Shown here: positions 50,802 to 59,253 of the stretch, piece by piece | Layout of the letters: each line of letters opens with the position of its first letter | How positions within the stretch are numbered: the stretch's first letter is position 1 | Source of the DNA: Burkholderiales bacterium | GTDB taxonomy: Bacteria > Pseudomonadota > Gammaproteobacteria > Burkholderiales > SG8-41 | Reading direction: 5' to 3' | DNA length: 64,000 nt | NCBI GenBank assembly: GCA_019635015.1 | Contig: JAHCAG010000013.1 | Location: 1 to 64,000 of the forward strand | Position numbers and translations under genes: made by a program | The notes under the pieces: generated by a model | Told to the model about the DNA's origin: nothing | The model's database searches: none | Seen by the model: only the letters and a program-made list of their open reading frames with translations

Positions 50802-50875
50802 GGCGGGGTGGCAGAGTGGTCATGCAGCGGCCTGCAAAGCCGTGTACGCCGGTTCGATTCCGACCCCCGCCTCCA
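50802..50875 (+). tRNA. tRNA-Cys (anticodon GCA)
   Basis: The acceptor stem GGCGGGG/CCCCGCC, anticodon GCA at 50834-50836, T-arm GGTTCGATTCC and encoded CCA give a 74-base tRNA. Confidence 0.96.
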
Positions 50876-50934
50876 GACATGCGGCAGTTGCCAATTGCAG
50901 CGAGGCCCGGTCCCGGCGGCGAGCGACTCTCACG

Positions 50935-51019
50935 GGGCGAGTGGTGAAATTGGTATACACAAGGGACTTAAAATCCCTCGGCGCAAGCCATACCGGTTCG
51001 AGTCCGGTCTCGCCCACCA
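50935..51019 (+). tRNA. tRNA-Leu (anticodon TAA)
   Basis: The acceptor stem GGGCGAG/CTCGCCC, anticodon TAA at 50969-50971 between AGGGA and TCCCT, a long variable arm (class II) and encoded CCA give an 85-base tRNA-Leu. Confidence 0.96.
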
Positions 51020-51056
51020 TCCCGTCCGGCAATGAACACGTTTTTCCGGCCTTTTC

Positions 51057-51512
51057 ATGATTGTTTTTGATCTGGGTTGTGACAATGAGCACCGCTTCGA
51101 GGGCTGGTTTTCCTCGACCGCGGAGTTCGAGCGGCAGCAGAACGAGCATCTGCTGAGCTGCCCACTTTGCGGCAGCACCAGGATCAATCGCCTGATGACT
51201 GCGGTGCGGGTCAATACCGGCCGGGCTGCGCCGCCGGTGTCCGGGATGCCGGAACCGGCAGCCGGAAATCCCGCGCAGTACGCCAACTTCGACGCTGCGC
51301 GCATGCTCAAGCTGATCACCCATATCGTCGAGAACACCGAGGACGTGGGCCGTTCGTTTCCGGAGGAGGCGCGCAAGATCCATTACAGGGAATCCCCGGA
51401 GCGGCGCATCCGCGGTTCTGCATCCGCACAGGAGGTTGATGCGCTGCGAGAGGAGGGCATCGAGGTCGTCGCCCTGCCGCTGCCTCCGCATCTCGCGAAC
51501 AAGCCGCACTGA
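51057..51512 (+). CDS. DUF1178 family protein
   Basis: The 151-residue protein opens MIVFDLGCDNEHRFEGWF and has a zinc-ribbon-like C35-x2-C38 (SCPLCGS) after C8. A helical segment follows (MLKLITHIVENTEDVGRSF). DUF1178 proteins are widespread in Alpha- and Betaproteobacteria and have no assigned function. It starts 37 bases after tRNA-Leu and may be read with the tRNA transcript. Confidence 0.85.
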   Translation: MIVFDLGCDNEHRFEGWFSSTAEFERQQNEHLLSCPLCGSTRINRLMTAVRVNTGRAAPPVSGMPEPAAGNPAQYANFDAARMLKLITHIVENTEDVGRSFPEEARKIHYRESPERRIRGSASAQEVDALREEGIEVVALPLPPHLANKPH

Positions 51513-51583
51513 AGCGTTTTTCCTTTCCGGTAGCTTGTTCTGAAAATTGTCATCCCCCGCTCCGTCGAAGCAGCGGTCGCTCT

Positions 51584-51624
51584 TTGACCAGGATCAAGGA
51601 CGCCCCTTTCCTGCGTGATATTCT
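51584..51624 (+). promoter_or_regulatory. FNR/ANR-type box and -10 element ahead of the universal stress protein
   Basis: TTGACCAGGATCAA (51584-51597) differs by one base from the FNR/ANR palindrome TTGAT-N4-ATCAA. A TATTCT hexamer at 51619-51624 puts the likely start near 51631, so the box would be centred about -41, a class II activation geometry. This suggests induction under low oxygen. Confidence 0.65.
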
Positions 51625-51685
51625 GGCGGAACGGGGTTGATGCGTTCCGCAGCAGCCGGCACGACGACTGACGGGAGGGATGAGC

Positions 51686-52132
51686 ATGTTCAAGCACCTG
51701 TTGTTGCCTACAGACGGATCCGCGCTCGCGGGCAAGGCGGTGGCCAAGGGTTTTGGTCTGGCAAAGTCGCTGGGCGCCAGAATTACGCTGCTGAGCGTAG
51801 TGCCGGAATTCCGCATGGTTGCCGACGAAAGTTTCGCCGTGCCGATGAGTGCGCAGCTGAAGAGCCGCTATGAAAAGGAAGCGGCGACCCGGGCCGGCGG
51901 GATGCTGAAGAAGCTGCAACAGAAAGCCGCCAAAGCCGGGCTCAAGGCAGATGTCGTGGTGCTGGTCGGCGATCTGCCGTACCGCCAGATCATCGCTTCC
52001 GCAAAAAAACGCAAATGTGATGCCGTGGTCATGGCCTCCCACGGCCGCCGCGGACTGACCGGGCTGCTGCTGGGCAGCGAAACGGTCAAGGTGCTGACGC
52101 ACAGCAAGATCCCGGTGCTCGTCGTGCGCTGA
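51686..52132 (+). CDS. Universal stress protein, UspA family
   Basis: The 148-residue protein begins MFKHLLLPTDGS and has the ATP-binding pattern G-x2-G-x9-G-S near the C-terminus (HGRRGLTGLLLGSETVKV). I choose the ATG at 51686 rather than 51680 because the GGGAGGG Shine-Dalgarno is then seven bases away instead of one. The FNR/ANR-type box upstream suggests oxygen-dependent control. Confidence 0.93.
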   Translation: MFKHLLLPTDGSALAGKAVAKGFGLAKSLGARITLLSVVPEFRMVADESFAVPMSAQLKSRYEKEAATRAGGMLKKLQQKAAKAGLKADVVVLVGDLPYRQIIASAKKRKCDAVVMASHGRRGLTGLLLGSETVKVLTHSKIPVLVVR

Positions 52133-52145
52133 TCGCGGTCGGGCG

Positions 52146-54056
52146 GTGGGTGATACTGCATCCGGCCGGGAAGGCGACAGGGTCGCGGCCACCGCGCTGC
52201 ACTTCCTCCGTCTCCATCTGCCTTTTGCACAGATGGAGACGGAAGCGCTCGAATTTCTCGTGCGCCACCTCGAACTCGGCTATTACGCGGAAGGCGCCGT
52301 GATCCTTGATCCGGCGCAGGCGGAGCCGAAAACCTTTTTCATCATCCAGCGCGGCAATGTCCAGGTCCTGCCGCCTGATGACGCGCAGGGCCGCAGCCCG
52401 CAGGCGGTCAATCTGGGGCCCGGCGAGTGTTTTTCGGTGGGTGCGACGCTCGAAAGACGCGCGGTGATGTCGCCGTACCGGGCAACAGCCGACACGTTCT
52501 GCTATGAGCTGCCTGCCGCGCATTTTCCGGAACTGCTGGAGCGCAGCCCCGTGTTCGGCGCATTTGCGACCCGCTACCTTGCCAGCATGCTGCGCGAATC
52601 GCGCAAACAAGTCCGCATCAGCACGGCCTCGGCGGCGGTCGAACAACAGGCGATGGGGCGACCGCTGGCTTCGCTGATCGGGCGCAGCGCAGTAACCTGT
52701 CCGCCGCAGGCGCCGATCGGTGACGTGCTGCGGACCATGCAGGAGCGCAAGATTGGTTCGATGCTGGTGGTGGATGAGGCGGGACAACTTGCCGGCATCT
52801 TCACCCGCCACGATGTGCTGGACCGGGTTGCGCTCGCCCAGTGCAGCCTGGCGCGTCCGGTCAGCGAGGTGATGACTCCGCGGCCGCTGACATTGCCGGC
52901 GGAAGCCAGTGCCTGGGAGGCGGCGCTGCTGATTGCCCACCGCGGCATCCGCCATATTCCGGTGCACGACGGGGCGAAGGTGATCGGCGTGGTTACCGAG
53001 CGCGACCTGTTTGCCCTGCAGCGCGTCAGCGTCAGGGCGATCAACCGCACGATTGCCGGTGCCGCCTCGGTGGAAGAACTGGCGCGTGCCGCCGGCGACA
53101 TCCGCCGGCTGGCGCGCAGTCTGGTCGGGCAGGGTATCGCCGCGGAGCAGCTGATCCTTATTATTTCCGCGCTGAACGACGAGTTGACGCGCCGCATCCT
53201 GGATATCGAAGCCGGGCGTTTCGACCTTGCCGGCCTGCGCTGGTGCTGGCTTTCCTTCGGCAGCGAAGGGCGCTACGAGCAGACCATCAGCACCGATCAG
53301 GACAACGGCCTTCTTTTCGAGGGTGACGAAGCGCCGGAAGTCCTGAGGCAGCGCCTGTTGCCTTTCGCCCTTGCGGTCAACCGGGCGCTGGATGCCTGCG
53401 GGTTCCCCCTTTGCAAGGGCAACATCATGGCCGGCAATCCGCAGTGGTGCCTGAGCCTCGGGGAGTGGCGGCAGCAGTTCGGGCGCTGGGTTGCAGACAC
53501 CGATCCGCAGGCGCTGCTGCATGCCGTGATTTTTTTCGACTTCCGCGCATTGTACGGGCAGGAAGACCTCGCACAGGTTCTGCGCATGCACCTGACCGGA
53601 CTGACACGGGACAACAGCCGCTTCCAGCGCCAGCTTGCCCAGTATGCCCTGGAGACATCGCCCCCGCTGGGGCGAATCAGCGATTTCGTCACTGAGGACG
53701 ACGGCGAATTTCGTGGCACCATCGACCTCAAGAAATCAGGTGCCCGGCTGTTTACCGACGCCGCGCGCGTGCTGGCCCTAGCCGCGGGAGTCGCGCACAC
53801 CAGCACCGCACAACGCCTGCGCCAGGCAGGGCCGCTGCTGAACATGGCGCCGGTGGAGATTGCATCGGCGGTGGACGGGTTCTTTTTTGTGCAGGGATTG
53901 CGTCTGCGCACGCAAATGGCGATGGATTCGGCGGCGCCGGCCGTCAACCGGATATGTCCGGATCTGCTCAACGAAGTCGATCGCCGCATCCTCAAGGAAA
54001 GCCTGCGCCAGGCACGCAAGCTGCAGCACAGGCTGGAACTGGATTACCGCCTGTGA
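52146..54056 (+). CDS. cNMP-binding/CBS-pair/DUF294 nucleotidyltransferase-like protein
   Basis: The 636-residue protein has a cNMP-binding-like domain (about 15-145), a CBS pair (about 170-290), a GlnD-like nucleotidyltransferase core with GSEGRYEQ (372-379) and D384/D386 in STDQDNG, and a C-terminal helical domain. This is the DUF294 layout, proposed to be a signal-responsive nucleotidyltransferase; substrates are unknown. It starts at a GTG 13 bases after the Usp gene, so it may share the FNR/ANR-type promoter. An exonuclease gene follows with a 1-base gap. Confidence 0.85.
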   Translation: MGDTASGREGDRVAATALHFLRLHLPFAQMETEALEFLVRHLELGYYAEGAVILDPAQAEPKTFFIIQRGNVQVLPPDDAQGRSPQAVNLGPGECFSVGATLERRAVMSPYRATADTFCYELPAAHFPELLERSPVFGAFATRYLASMLRESRKQVRISTASAAVEQQAMGRPLASLIGRSAVTCPPQAPIGDVLRTMQERKIGSMLVVDEAGQLAGIFTRHDVLDRVALAQCSLARPVSEVMTPRPLTLPAEASAWEAALLIAHRGIRHIPVHDGAKVIGVVTERDLFALQRVSVRAINRTIAGAASVEELARAAGDIRRLARSLVGQGIAAEQLILIISALNDELTRRILDIEAGRFDLAGLRWCWLSFGSEGRYEQTISTDQDNGLLFEGDEAPEVLRQRLLPFALAVNRALDACGFPLCKGNIMAGNPQWCLSLGEWRQQFGRWVADTDPQALLHAVIFFDFRALYGQEDLAQVLRMHLTGLTRDNSRFQRQLAQYALETSPPLGRISDFVTEDDGEFRGTIDLKKSGARLFTDAARVLALAAGVAHTSTAQRLRQAGPLLNMAPVEIASAVDGFFFVQGLRLRTQMAMDSAAPAVNRICPDLLNEVDRRILKESLRQARKLQHRLELDYRL

Positions 54057-54057
54057 G

Positions 54058-54774
54058 GTGCCGGTCTTGAACTGGCTGGGCCGCTGGTTCCGGCGACGCC
54101 CCGCGCTGTCACCGGAGCAGCAACTGGCGCTGTCCGCGCATCGCGCGCTGCCAGCGGTTCCGGCGTCAGCACCGCTGGCCAGTCTGCGCTGGGTGGTCCT
54201 GGACGTCGAGACCACGGGCCTTGATCCATTCACCGACCGCCTGATTTCAATCGGCGCCGTCGAAGTTCTTGGCGACAAAATACCCCTTGATTCGGGCTTC
54301 GAAGCCGTGCTCCGCCAGCCGCAGGCCAGCACCCGCGACAATATCCTGGTTCACGGCATCGGCGGCAGTGCGCAGCGGTCCGGCATGGCGCCCGCTGCGG
54401 CGCTGCTGGATTTCCTCCGCTACGCGGGCAAGGCACCCCTTCTGGGCTTTCACAGCGATTTCGACCGCATCATGATCGAGCGGGCTGCCCGCGAAGCGCT
54501 GGGCATGATTCCTGACAATCCCTGGCTCGATCTCGCCTTGCTTGCACCGGCGCTGCTGGGGAAGCCCGGCGAATCCTTGCCGCAGGGCCTGGACGGATGG
54601 ACTGCGCGCGCGGGGATCGACAACAGGTTCCGCCACAACGCGCTCGCCGATGCGCTGGCTACGGCGCAACTGCTGCAGGTGGCGCTGGCGCGGGCGAGAA
54701 CAGGCGGGGTGCGCACGCTGGGAGAGTTGGTGCAAATCGGGAAGGACAGGCGCTGGCTGGAACGGCATACCTGA
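54058..54774 (+). CDS. DEDDh-type 3'-5' exonuclease (DnaQ-like)
   Basis: The 238-residue protein starts at a GTG and has the exonuclease I motif VVLDVETTGLDP (D49, E51), the motif II region GFHSDFDR (D134/D136) and motif III H193-x4-D198. It lies 1 base after the CBS/DUF294 gene; the two families often travel together in proteobacteria, which suggests joint action on nucleotides or RNA. The precise substrate is unknown. Confidence 0.88.
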   Translation: MPVLNWLGRWFRRRPALSPEQQLALSAHRALPAVPASAPLASLRWVVLDVETTGLDPFTDRLISIGAVEVLGDKIPLDSGFEAVLRQPQASTRDNILVHGIGGSAQRSGMAPAAALLDFLRYAGKAPLLGFHSDFDRIMIERAAREALGMIPDNPWLDLALLAPALLGKPGESLPQGLDGWTARAGIDNRFRHNALADALATAQLLQVALARARTGGVRTLGELVQIGKDRRWLERHT

Positions 54775-54872
54775 GCGGACGAGGGGATGCGAGCCCGCTC
54801 CCCGGTTGTGGTGTAATCCGGAAAAGAACGCACCGGACCCGGTGCAACGCCGCAATCTCACCTATTGAACTC

Positions 54873-56960
54873 ATGAACGAACTCCAGGCGCTGCTCAGCC
54901 CGCGGTCGATTGCCATACTCGGCGCCTCCGCGGATCTCAACAAGGTCAATGGCCGGGCGCTGCGGTTCCTGCTGGAGAAGGGATATGACGGCAAGATATT
55001 TCCGGTCAACCCGAAGTATCAGGCCATAGCGGGACTGCGTTGTTATCCCGACGTCGGCGCGTTGCCTGAAGCACCCGACCTCGCAGTGATTGCCGTACCG
55101 GCGGCACAGGTCCTCGCGGTGGTGCGCGAACTGGGGCAACGCGGGGCGCGCAGCGCCGTGATTTTCAGTTCCGGGTTTGCCGAAATGGGCGAACCGGGGC
55201 GGATGCTTGAGCAGGAACTGGCGGCAACGGCCAGCCGCAGCGGTATGCGGCTGTGCGGACCGAATTGCCTGGGACTGATCAATGCCTTCGACCGGGTGAT
55301 CGCCACTTTCGGCCAGTTTGCCGAGGGCGACACGCCGCCGGGGCCGGTGGCTTTTGTCACCCAGTCCGGCGCCTTCGGCACCGCAATTGCGGCGCTGGCG
55401 CGGCGGCGGTCGCTGGGGCTGGGGTATTTCGTCAACACCGGCAATGAATGCGATGCTGATTTTGTCCAGATCATGCGCGCGGTGCTCGACGATACGCGCA
55501 TCCGTGTCGGTGCCGGGTATCTCGAAGGCGTGCGCGATGGCCGCGGCCTGCGGGCGCTGGCCGAGCATGCGCTCGACACCGGCAAGCCGCTGACGCTGAC
55601 CAAGGTCGGACGCACGGCGGCGGGCGCCAAGGCAGCAGCGTCGCATACCGGTGCGCTGGCCGGTGCAGACGAGGTGTTCGAGGGCGTGATCCGCGGCCTC
55701 GGCGTCACGCGCGCCCGCAACGAGGAGCACATGCTCGACATGGTCGAGGTGCTGGGGCGTTGTGTTTTGCCCGGGGGACGGGGACTCGGCATCGTCACAC
55801 AGTCGGGCGGCGCCGGTGTGCTGATGGCGGATCGTGCCGAGGAAACCGGTCTGCAGGTGACGCAGCTGGCACTGCAGACGCGCGAAGCGCTGGCACGGGT
55901 CATCCCGGGCTTCGGCACCACCGGCAATCCGGTCGATGTCACCGGACAGTTCGTGTCCGATCCCGACCTGCTGTTCGACAGTGTCCGGATCGTGATGGCT
56001 GATCCCGGGGTGCATATCGGTGTGGTGTGGCTGCAATTGATGGATGCCCATGTCGATAAATTGGTAAAAATATTCAATAAAATCAATGAGATAATAGATA
56101 AACCTTGGGTCGTTTGCTGGGTGGCGGCACCCGAGGATGCGTTGCGGCAACTGCGTGCAGCAGGTATTCCGGTGTTGCGGGGCGCCGAGCCCGCGGTGGA
56201 CGCGGTGGCGGCGCTGGCGCGTTATGCGGAGGCACGGCGCAACTGGCTGGCCGATGCGCCGGCGCGCGCGGCGCTGGCGCTACCGCCGCCGGCCTTGCCG
56301 GCCGGTCCCGGCGCGGTCGGCAGCCTCGAAGGCCAGGCCCTGCTGCAGTCCTGCGGCGTGGCCACCGCCGCCGCAAAACTGGTGAAGTCCGCCGACGAGG
56401 CCGTCGCCGCCGCCGAAGCCCTGGGCTACCCGGTGGTGCTGAAAATCGAATCGCCGGACATCCTGCACAAGACCGAAGCAAAGGGTGTGGCGCTGAACCT
56501 GAAGGACGCCGCAGCGGTGCGCGGCGCTTATGAACAACTCCTTGCCAATGCTAGGACCTACAAGGCCGGTGCCCGGATAGCCGGCGTGCTGGTGCAGGCG
56601 ATGGCACAGGGCGATGTGGAACTGGTGATCGGCTTGAAGCGCGACCCGACCTTCGGCCCGGTGGTGATGGTGGGGCTGGGCGGGGTGCTGATCGAGGTGT
56701 TCAAGGACGTGGTGTTTCGCGCCGCGCCGGTGACCGAAGCAGAAGCGCTGCGGATGCTGGATGAACTCAAGAGCCGCGCGGTGCTCGACGGGGTGCGCGG
56801 CAAGCCGCCGGTGGACCGGGCGGCGCTGGCGCGGATGGTCAGTGCGGTGTCGCGCTTCGGTGCCGCCGCAGGTCCGCGGCTGGCGGAGCTGGACCTCAAC
56901 CCGGTGCTCGCCGGGACGCAGGGCGCCACCGCCGTCGACTGGCTGATGCTGCTGGACTGA
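54873..56960 (+). CDS. ADP-forming acyl-CoA synthetase (acetate-CoA ligase type)
   Basis: The ATG at 54873 gives 695 residues. A CoA-binding domain (AILGASADLNKVNGRAL), succinyl-CoA ligase-like domains with the phosphohistidine candidate H258 in SHTGALAG, and a C-terminal ATP-grasp domain (about 460-695) make a complete single-chain enzyme. It interconverts acyl-CoA, ADP and Pi with free acid, CoA and ATP; the acyl group is not clear. There is no GNAT domain, unlike Pat-type proteins. A local AT-rich codon stretch (56052-56105) lies mid-gene. Confidence 0.88.
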   Translation: MNELQALLSPRSIAILGASADLNKVNGRALRFLLEKGYDGKIFPVNPKYQAIAGLRCYPDVGALPEAPDLAVIAVPAAQVLAVVRELGQRGARSAVIFSSGFAEMGEPGRMLEQELAATASRSGMRLCGPNCLGLINAFDRVIATFGQFAEGDTPPGPVAFVTQSGAFGTAIAALARRRSLGLGYFVNTGNECDADFVQIMRAVLDDTRIRVGAGYLEGVRDGRGLRALAEHALDTGKPLTLTKVGRTAAGAKAAASHTGALAGADEVFEGVIRGLGVTRARNEEHMLDMVEVLGRCVLPGGRGLGIVTQSGGAGVLMADRAEETGLQVTQLALQTREALARVIPGFGTTGNPVDVTGQFVSDPDLLFDSVRIVMADPGVHIGVVWLQLMDAHVDKLVKIFNKINEIIDKPWVVCWVAAPEDALRQLRAAGIPVLRGAEPAVDAVAALARYAEARRNWLADAPARAALALPPPALPAGPGAVGSLEGQALLQSCGVATAAAKLVKSADEAVAAAEALGYPVVLKIESPDILHKTEAKGVALNLKDAAAVRGAYEQLLANARTYKAGARIAGVLVQAMAQGDVELVIGLKRDPTFGPVVMVGLGGVLIEVFKDVVFRAAPVTEAEALRMLDELKSRAVLDGVRGKPPVDRAALARMVSAVSRFGAAAGPRLAELDLNPVLAGTQGATAVDWLMLLD

Positions 56961-56964
56961 AACC

Positions 56965-58218
56965 ATGACGGGAGCAACACGGGTTTCGGCGCTGGCGCCG
57001 TTCCGGATCCGCAGTTTCCGTTTCCAGTGGCCGGCCGATCTGGCCACGTCCTGGGCCTTCGAAATGGAGATGCTGATCCTCGGCTGGTACGTGCTGGTCG
57101 AGACCCGGTCGGTGCTGATGCTGACGGTGTTTGCCTCGCTGCAGTACATCGGCACGCTGCTGTCGCCGATGTTCGGCGTGATGGGCGATCGCGTCGGCCA
57201 CCGCAATGTGCTGTGCGCGATGCGCGCGTTCTACGCGGTGCTGGCTTCGCTGCTGATGGTGCTGGCATTCATGGATGCGGTGACGCCGGCGGTGGTCCTG
57301 GTGATTGCCGCGCTGCTCGGCCTGGTGCGTCCCTCGGACATCGGCATGCGTACGGCGCTGGTCGGTGAAAGCATGCCGCCCTCGCAGCTGATGGGGGCGA
57401 TGAGCATCCAGCGCACCACCCAGGATTCGGCGCGGATTGCCGGCGCGCTGACCGGCGCCGGGCTGGTGGCGCTGCTGGGCATGGCGCTGGCCTATGCGGC
57501 GGTGGTCGCCTTTTATGTGATCAGCTTCGTGCTGACCTGGCAGGCCGGCAGCGGGCAGCCGTCGCGCAAAAGTGATGCCGCGGCAGCCAAAGTGTCGCCG
57601 TGGCGGGAGTTGCGCGAGGGCGCGGTCTACGTCTGGCGTGCGCCGCAACTGCGCGCGACGATGCTGTTTGCGTTTCTGCTGAACCTGACGGCATTCCCGC
57701 TGTTCAACGGACTGATGCCGTACGTGGCGAAAGAGGTTTACGGCGCCGACCAGACCACGCTGGGCACTATGGTCGCCGCCGCGGCGAGCGGCGCTTTGGC
57801 CGGATCGATCATCATGACGCGTTATGGCGGCCTGTTCAGGCCGGCCCGTGCCATGCTGGGGTTCGGCGCAGCGTGGCTGGTTGCGCTGCTGCTGTTCGCG
57901 CAGACCACTCATCCGGCCGCAGGAATTCCGATCCTGGTCCTCGGCGGCATGATGCAGACCATGGGGCTGATCCCGATCAATGCGCTGCTGCTGCGCACCT
58001 CGGATGAACGTTACCGGGGACGCATCATGGGCATCCGGATGATGGCAATCTACGGCAACCTGCCCGGGCTGCTGCTGGCAGGGCCACTGATCGCCGCATG
58101 GGGTTATTCCGTCATGGCCAGCCTCTATTGCCTGTTCGGCATTGCGGTCATCGTATTGATCGGCTGGTTCTGGCGCCGGCACCTGTGGTTCGGGGAGGCG
58201 GAGGCCAACCGGCGCTGA
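56965..58218 (+). CDS. MFS transporter (MFS_3/EntS-like)
   Basis: The 417-residue protein has about 12 membrane spans and the MFS loop motif GDRVGHRNVL after span 2. Overall it resembles the MFS_3 group that includes the enterobactin exporter EntS. The substrate cannot be inferred. It begins 4 bases after the acyl-CoA synthetase stop, so the two are probably co-transcribed. Confidence 0.85.
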   Translation: MTGATRVSALAPFRIRSFRFQWPADLATSWAFEMEMLILGWYVLVETRSVLMLTVFASLQYIGTLLSPMFGVMGDRVGHRNVLCAMRAFYAVLASLLMVLAFMDAVTPAVVLVIAALLGLVRPSDIGMRTALVGESMPPSQLMGAMSIQRTTQDSARIAGALTGAGLVALLGMALAYAAVVAFYVISFVLTWQAGSGQPSRKSDAAAAKVSPWRELREGAVYVWRAPQLRATMLFAFLLNLTAFPLFNGLMPYVAKEVYGADQTTLGTMVAAAASGALAGSIIMTRYGGLFRPARAMLGFGAAWLVALLLFAQTTHPAAGIPILVLGGMMQTMGLIPINALLLRTSDERYRGRIMGIRMMAIYGNLPGLLLAGPLIAAWGYSVMASLYCLFGIAVIVLIGWFWRRHLWFGEAEANRR

Positions 58219-58276
58219 CTTGGGGCTTCTGCGGCGGTATGATTCCGGCACAACAATTCATCGGGAGGGGAAAATC

Positions 58277-59245
58277 ATGATCGGCAAATGGTGTGCGGCA
58301 ATCCTGCCGATGGCGCTGGTGGCGGCACCGGCCGCGTATGCACAGACCGCAAAATATCCGGATCGGCCGATCCGGCTGGTGGCGCCGTTCCCGCCCGGAG
58401 GAACGGTCGATGTCGTGGGACGGCTGGTCGGTCCGCTGGCCGCCAAGCAGCTTGGCCAGCAGATGATCATCGAAAACCGTGTGGGCGCTTCGGGCATCAT
58501 CGGCACCGGGTATGTTGCACAGGCCAAACCCGACGGCTATACGCTGCTGATCAACACCACGCCGCTGGTCACCAACACCCTGATGTACAGCAAGATCTCA
58601 TACAATGTCCTGAACGATTTCGAGGCGATTTCCAACATTGCATCGACCCCGTCCTTTGTCAGCGTGCATCCTTCGGTTCCGGCGCGATCGGTCAAGGAAC
58701 TGATCAGCCTGGCCAGATCACGTCCCGGCATGCTGAACTATGGCGGAGCGGGCACCGGCACCAATCCGCACATCGCCGGTGAACTGTTCAATTACCTCGC
58801 CAAGACCGAAATCGCCGTGGTGCAGTACAAGGGCGGTGGCCCCGCGCTGACTGCAGCCCTGAGCGGCGAAGTCGGCGTGTCCTTCTCCGGAGTAGCCGGC
58901 GCCACGGGCTTCGTGAAGTCAGGCCGCCTGCGCGCGCTGGGTGTCACCAGTCTCAAGCCGGTGGCTGCATTGCCCGGCGTGCCGACGATTGCCAGTGTGC
59001 TGCCCGGTTATGAATTTGCCGCCTGGTTTGTGGTGGCTGCGCCGAAAGGCACGCCGCGGGAGATCGTCAGCCTGCTCAACCAGCATTTCAACGCGGCGGT
59101 CAAATCCCCCGAACTGGCGGGCCGTTTTGGCAGCGAGGGCATCGATGCCATCGGTACCACGCCGGAGCAGACGGCAACACACCTGGAAAACGAACTGAAG
59201 AAATTCGAGCGCGTGATCCGGGAACGCAAAATGAAGGCGGAATAG
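58277..59245 (+). CDS. TctC/Bug-family periplasmic solute-binding protein
   Basis: The 322-residue precursor (ATG 58277 after a GGGAGGGG Shine-Dalgarno) has a signal peptide ending AAYAQ at about residue 23. YPDRPIRLVAPFPPGGTVDV is the typical Bug start, and GASGIIGTGYVAQAKPDGYT follows. Bug receptors are hugely expanded in Burkholderiales; no TctA/TctB carrier is nearby, so this is an orphan. The ligand is unknown. Confidence 0.92.
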   Translation: MIGKWCAAILPMALVAAPAAYAQTAKYPDRPIRLVAPFPPGGTVDVVGRLVGPLAAKQLGQQMIIENRVGASGIIGTGYVAQAKPDGYTLLINTTPLVTNTLMYSKISYNVLNDFEAISNIASTPSFVSVHPSVPARSVKELISLARSRPGMLNYGGAGTGTNPHIAGELFNYLAKTEIAVVQYKGGGPALTAALSGEVGVSFSGVAGATGFVKSGRLRALGVTSLKPVAALPGVPTIASVLPGYEFAAWFVVAAPKGTPREIVSLLNQHFNAAVKSPELAGRFGSEGIDAIGTTPEQTATHLENELKKFERVIRERKMKAE

Positions 59246-59253
59246 GACTCTGC

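Noticed and set aside
50683-51060. Open frame running through the tRNA-Gly, tRNA-Cys and tRNA-Leu genes
   Set aside because: It is made of tRNA sequence and spacers; the three cloverleafs explain the region.
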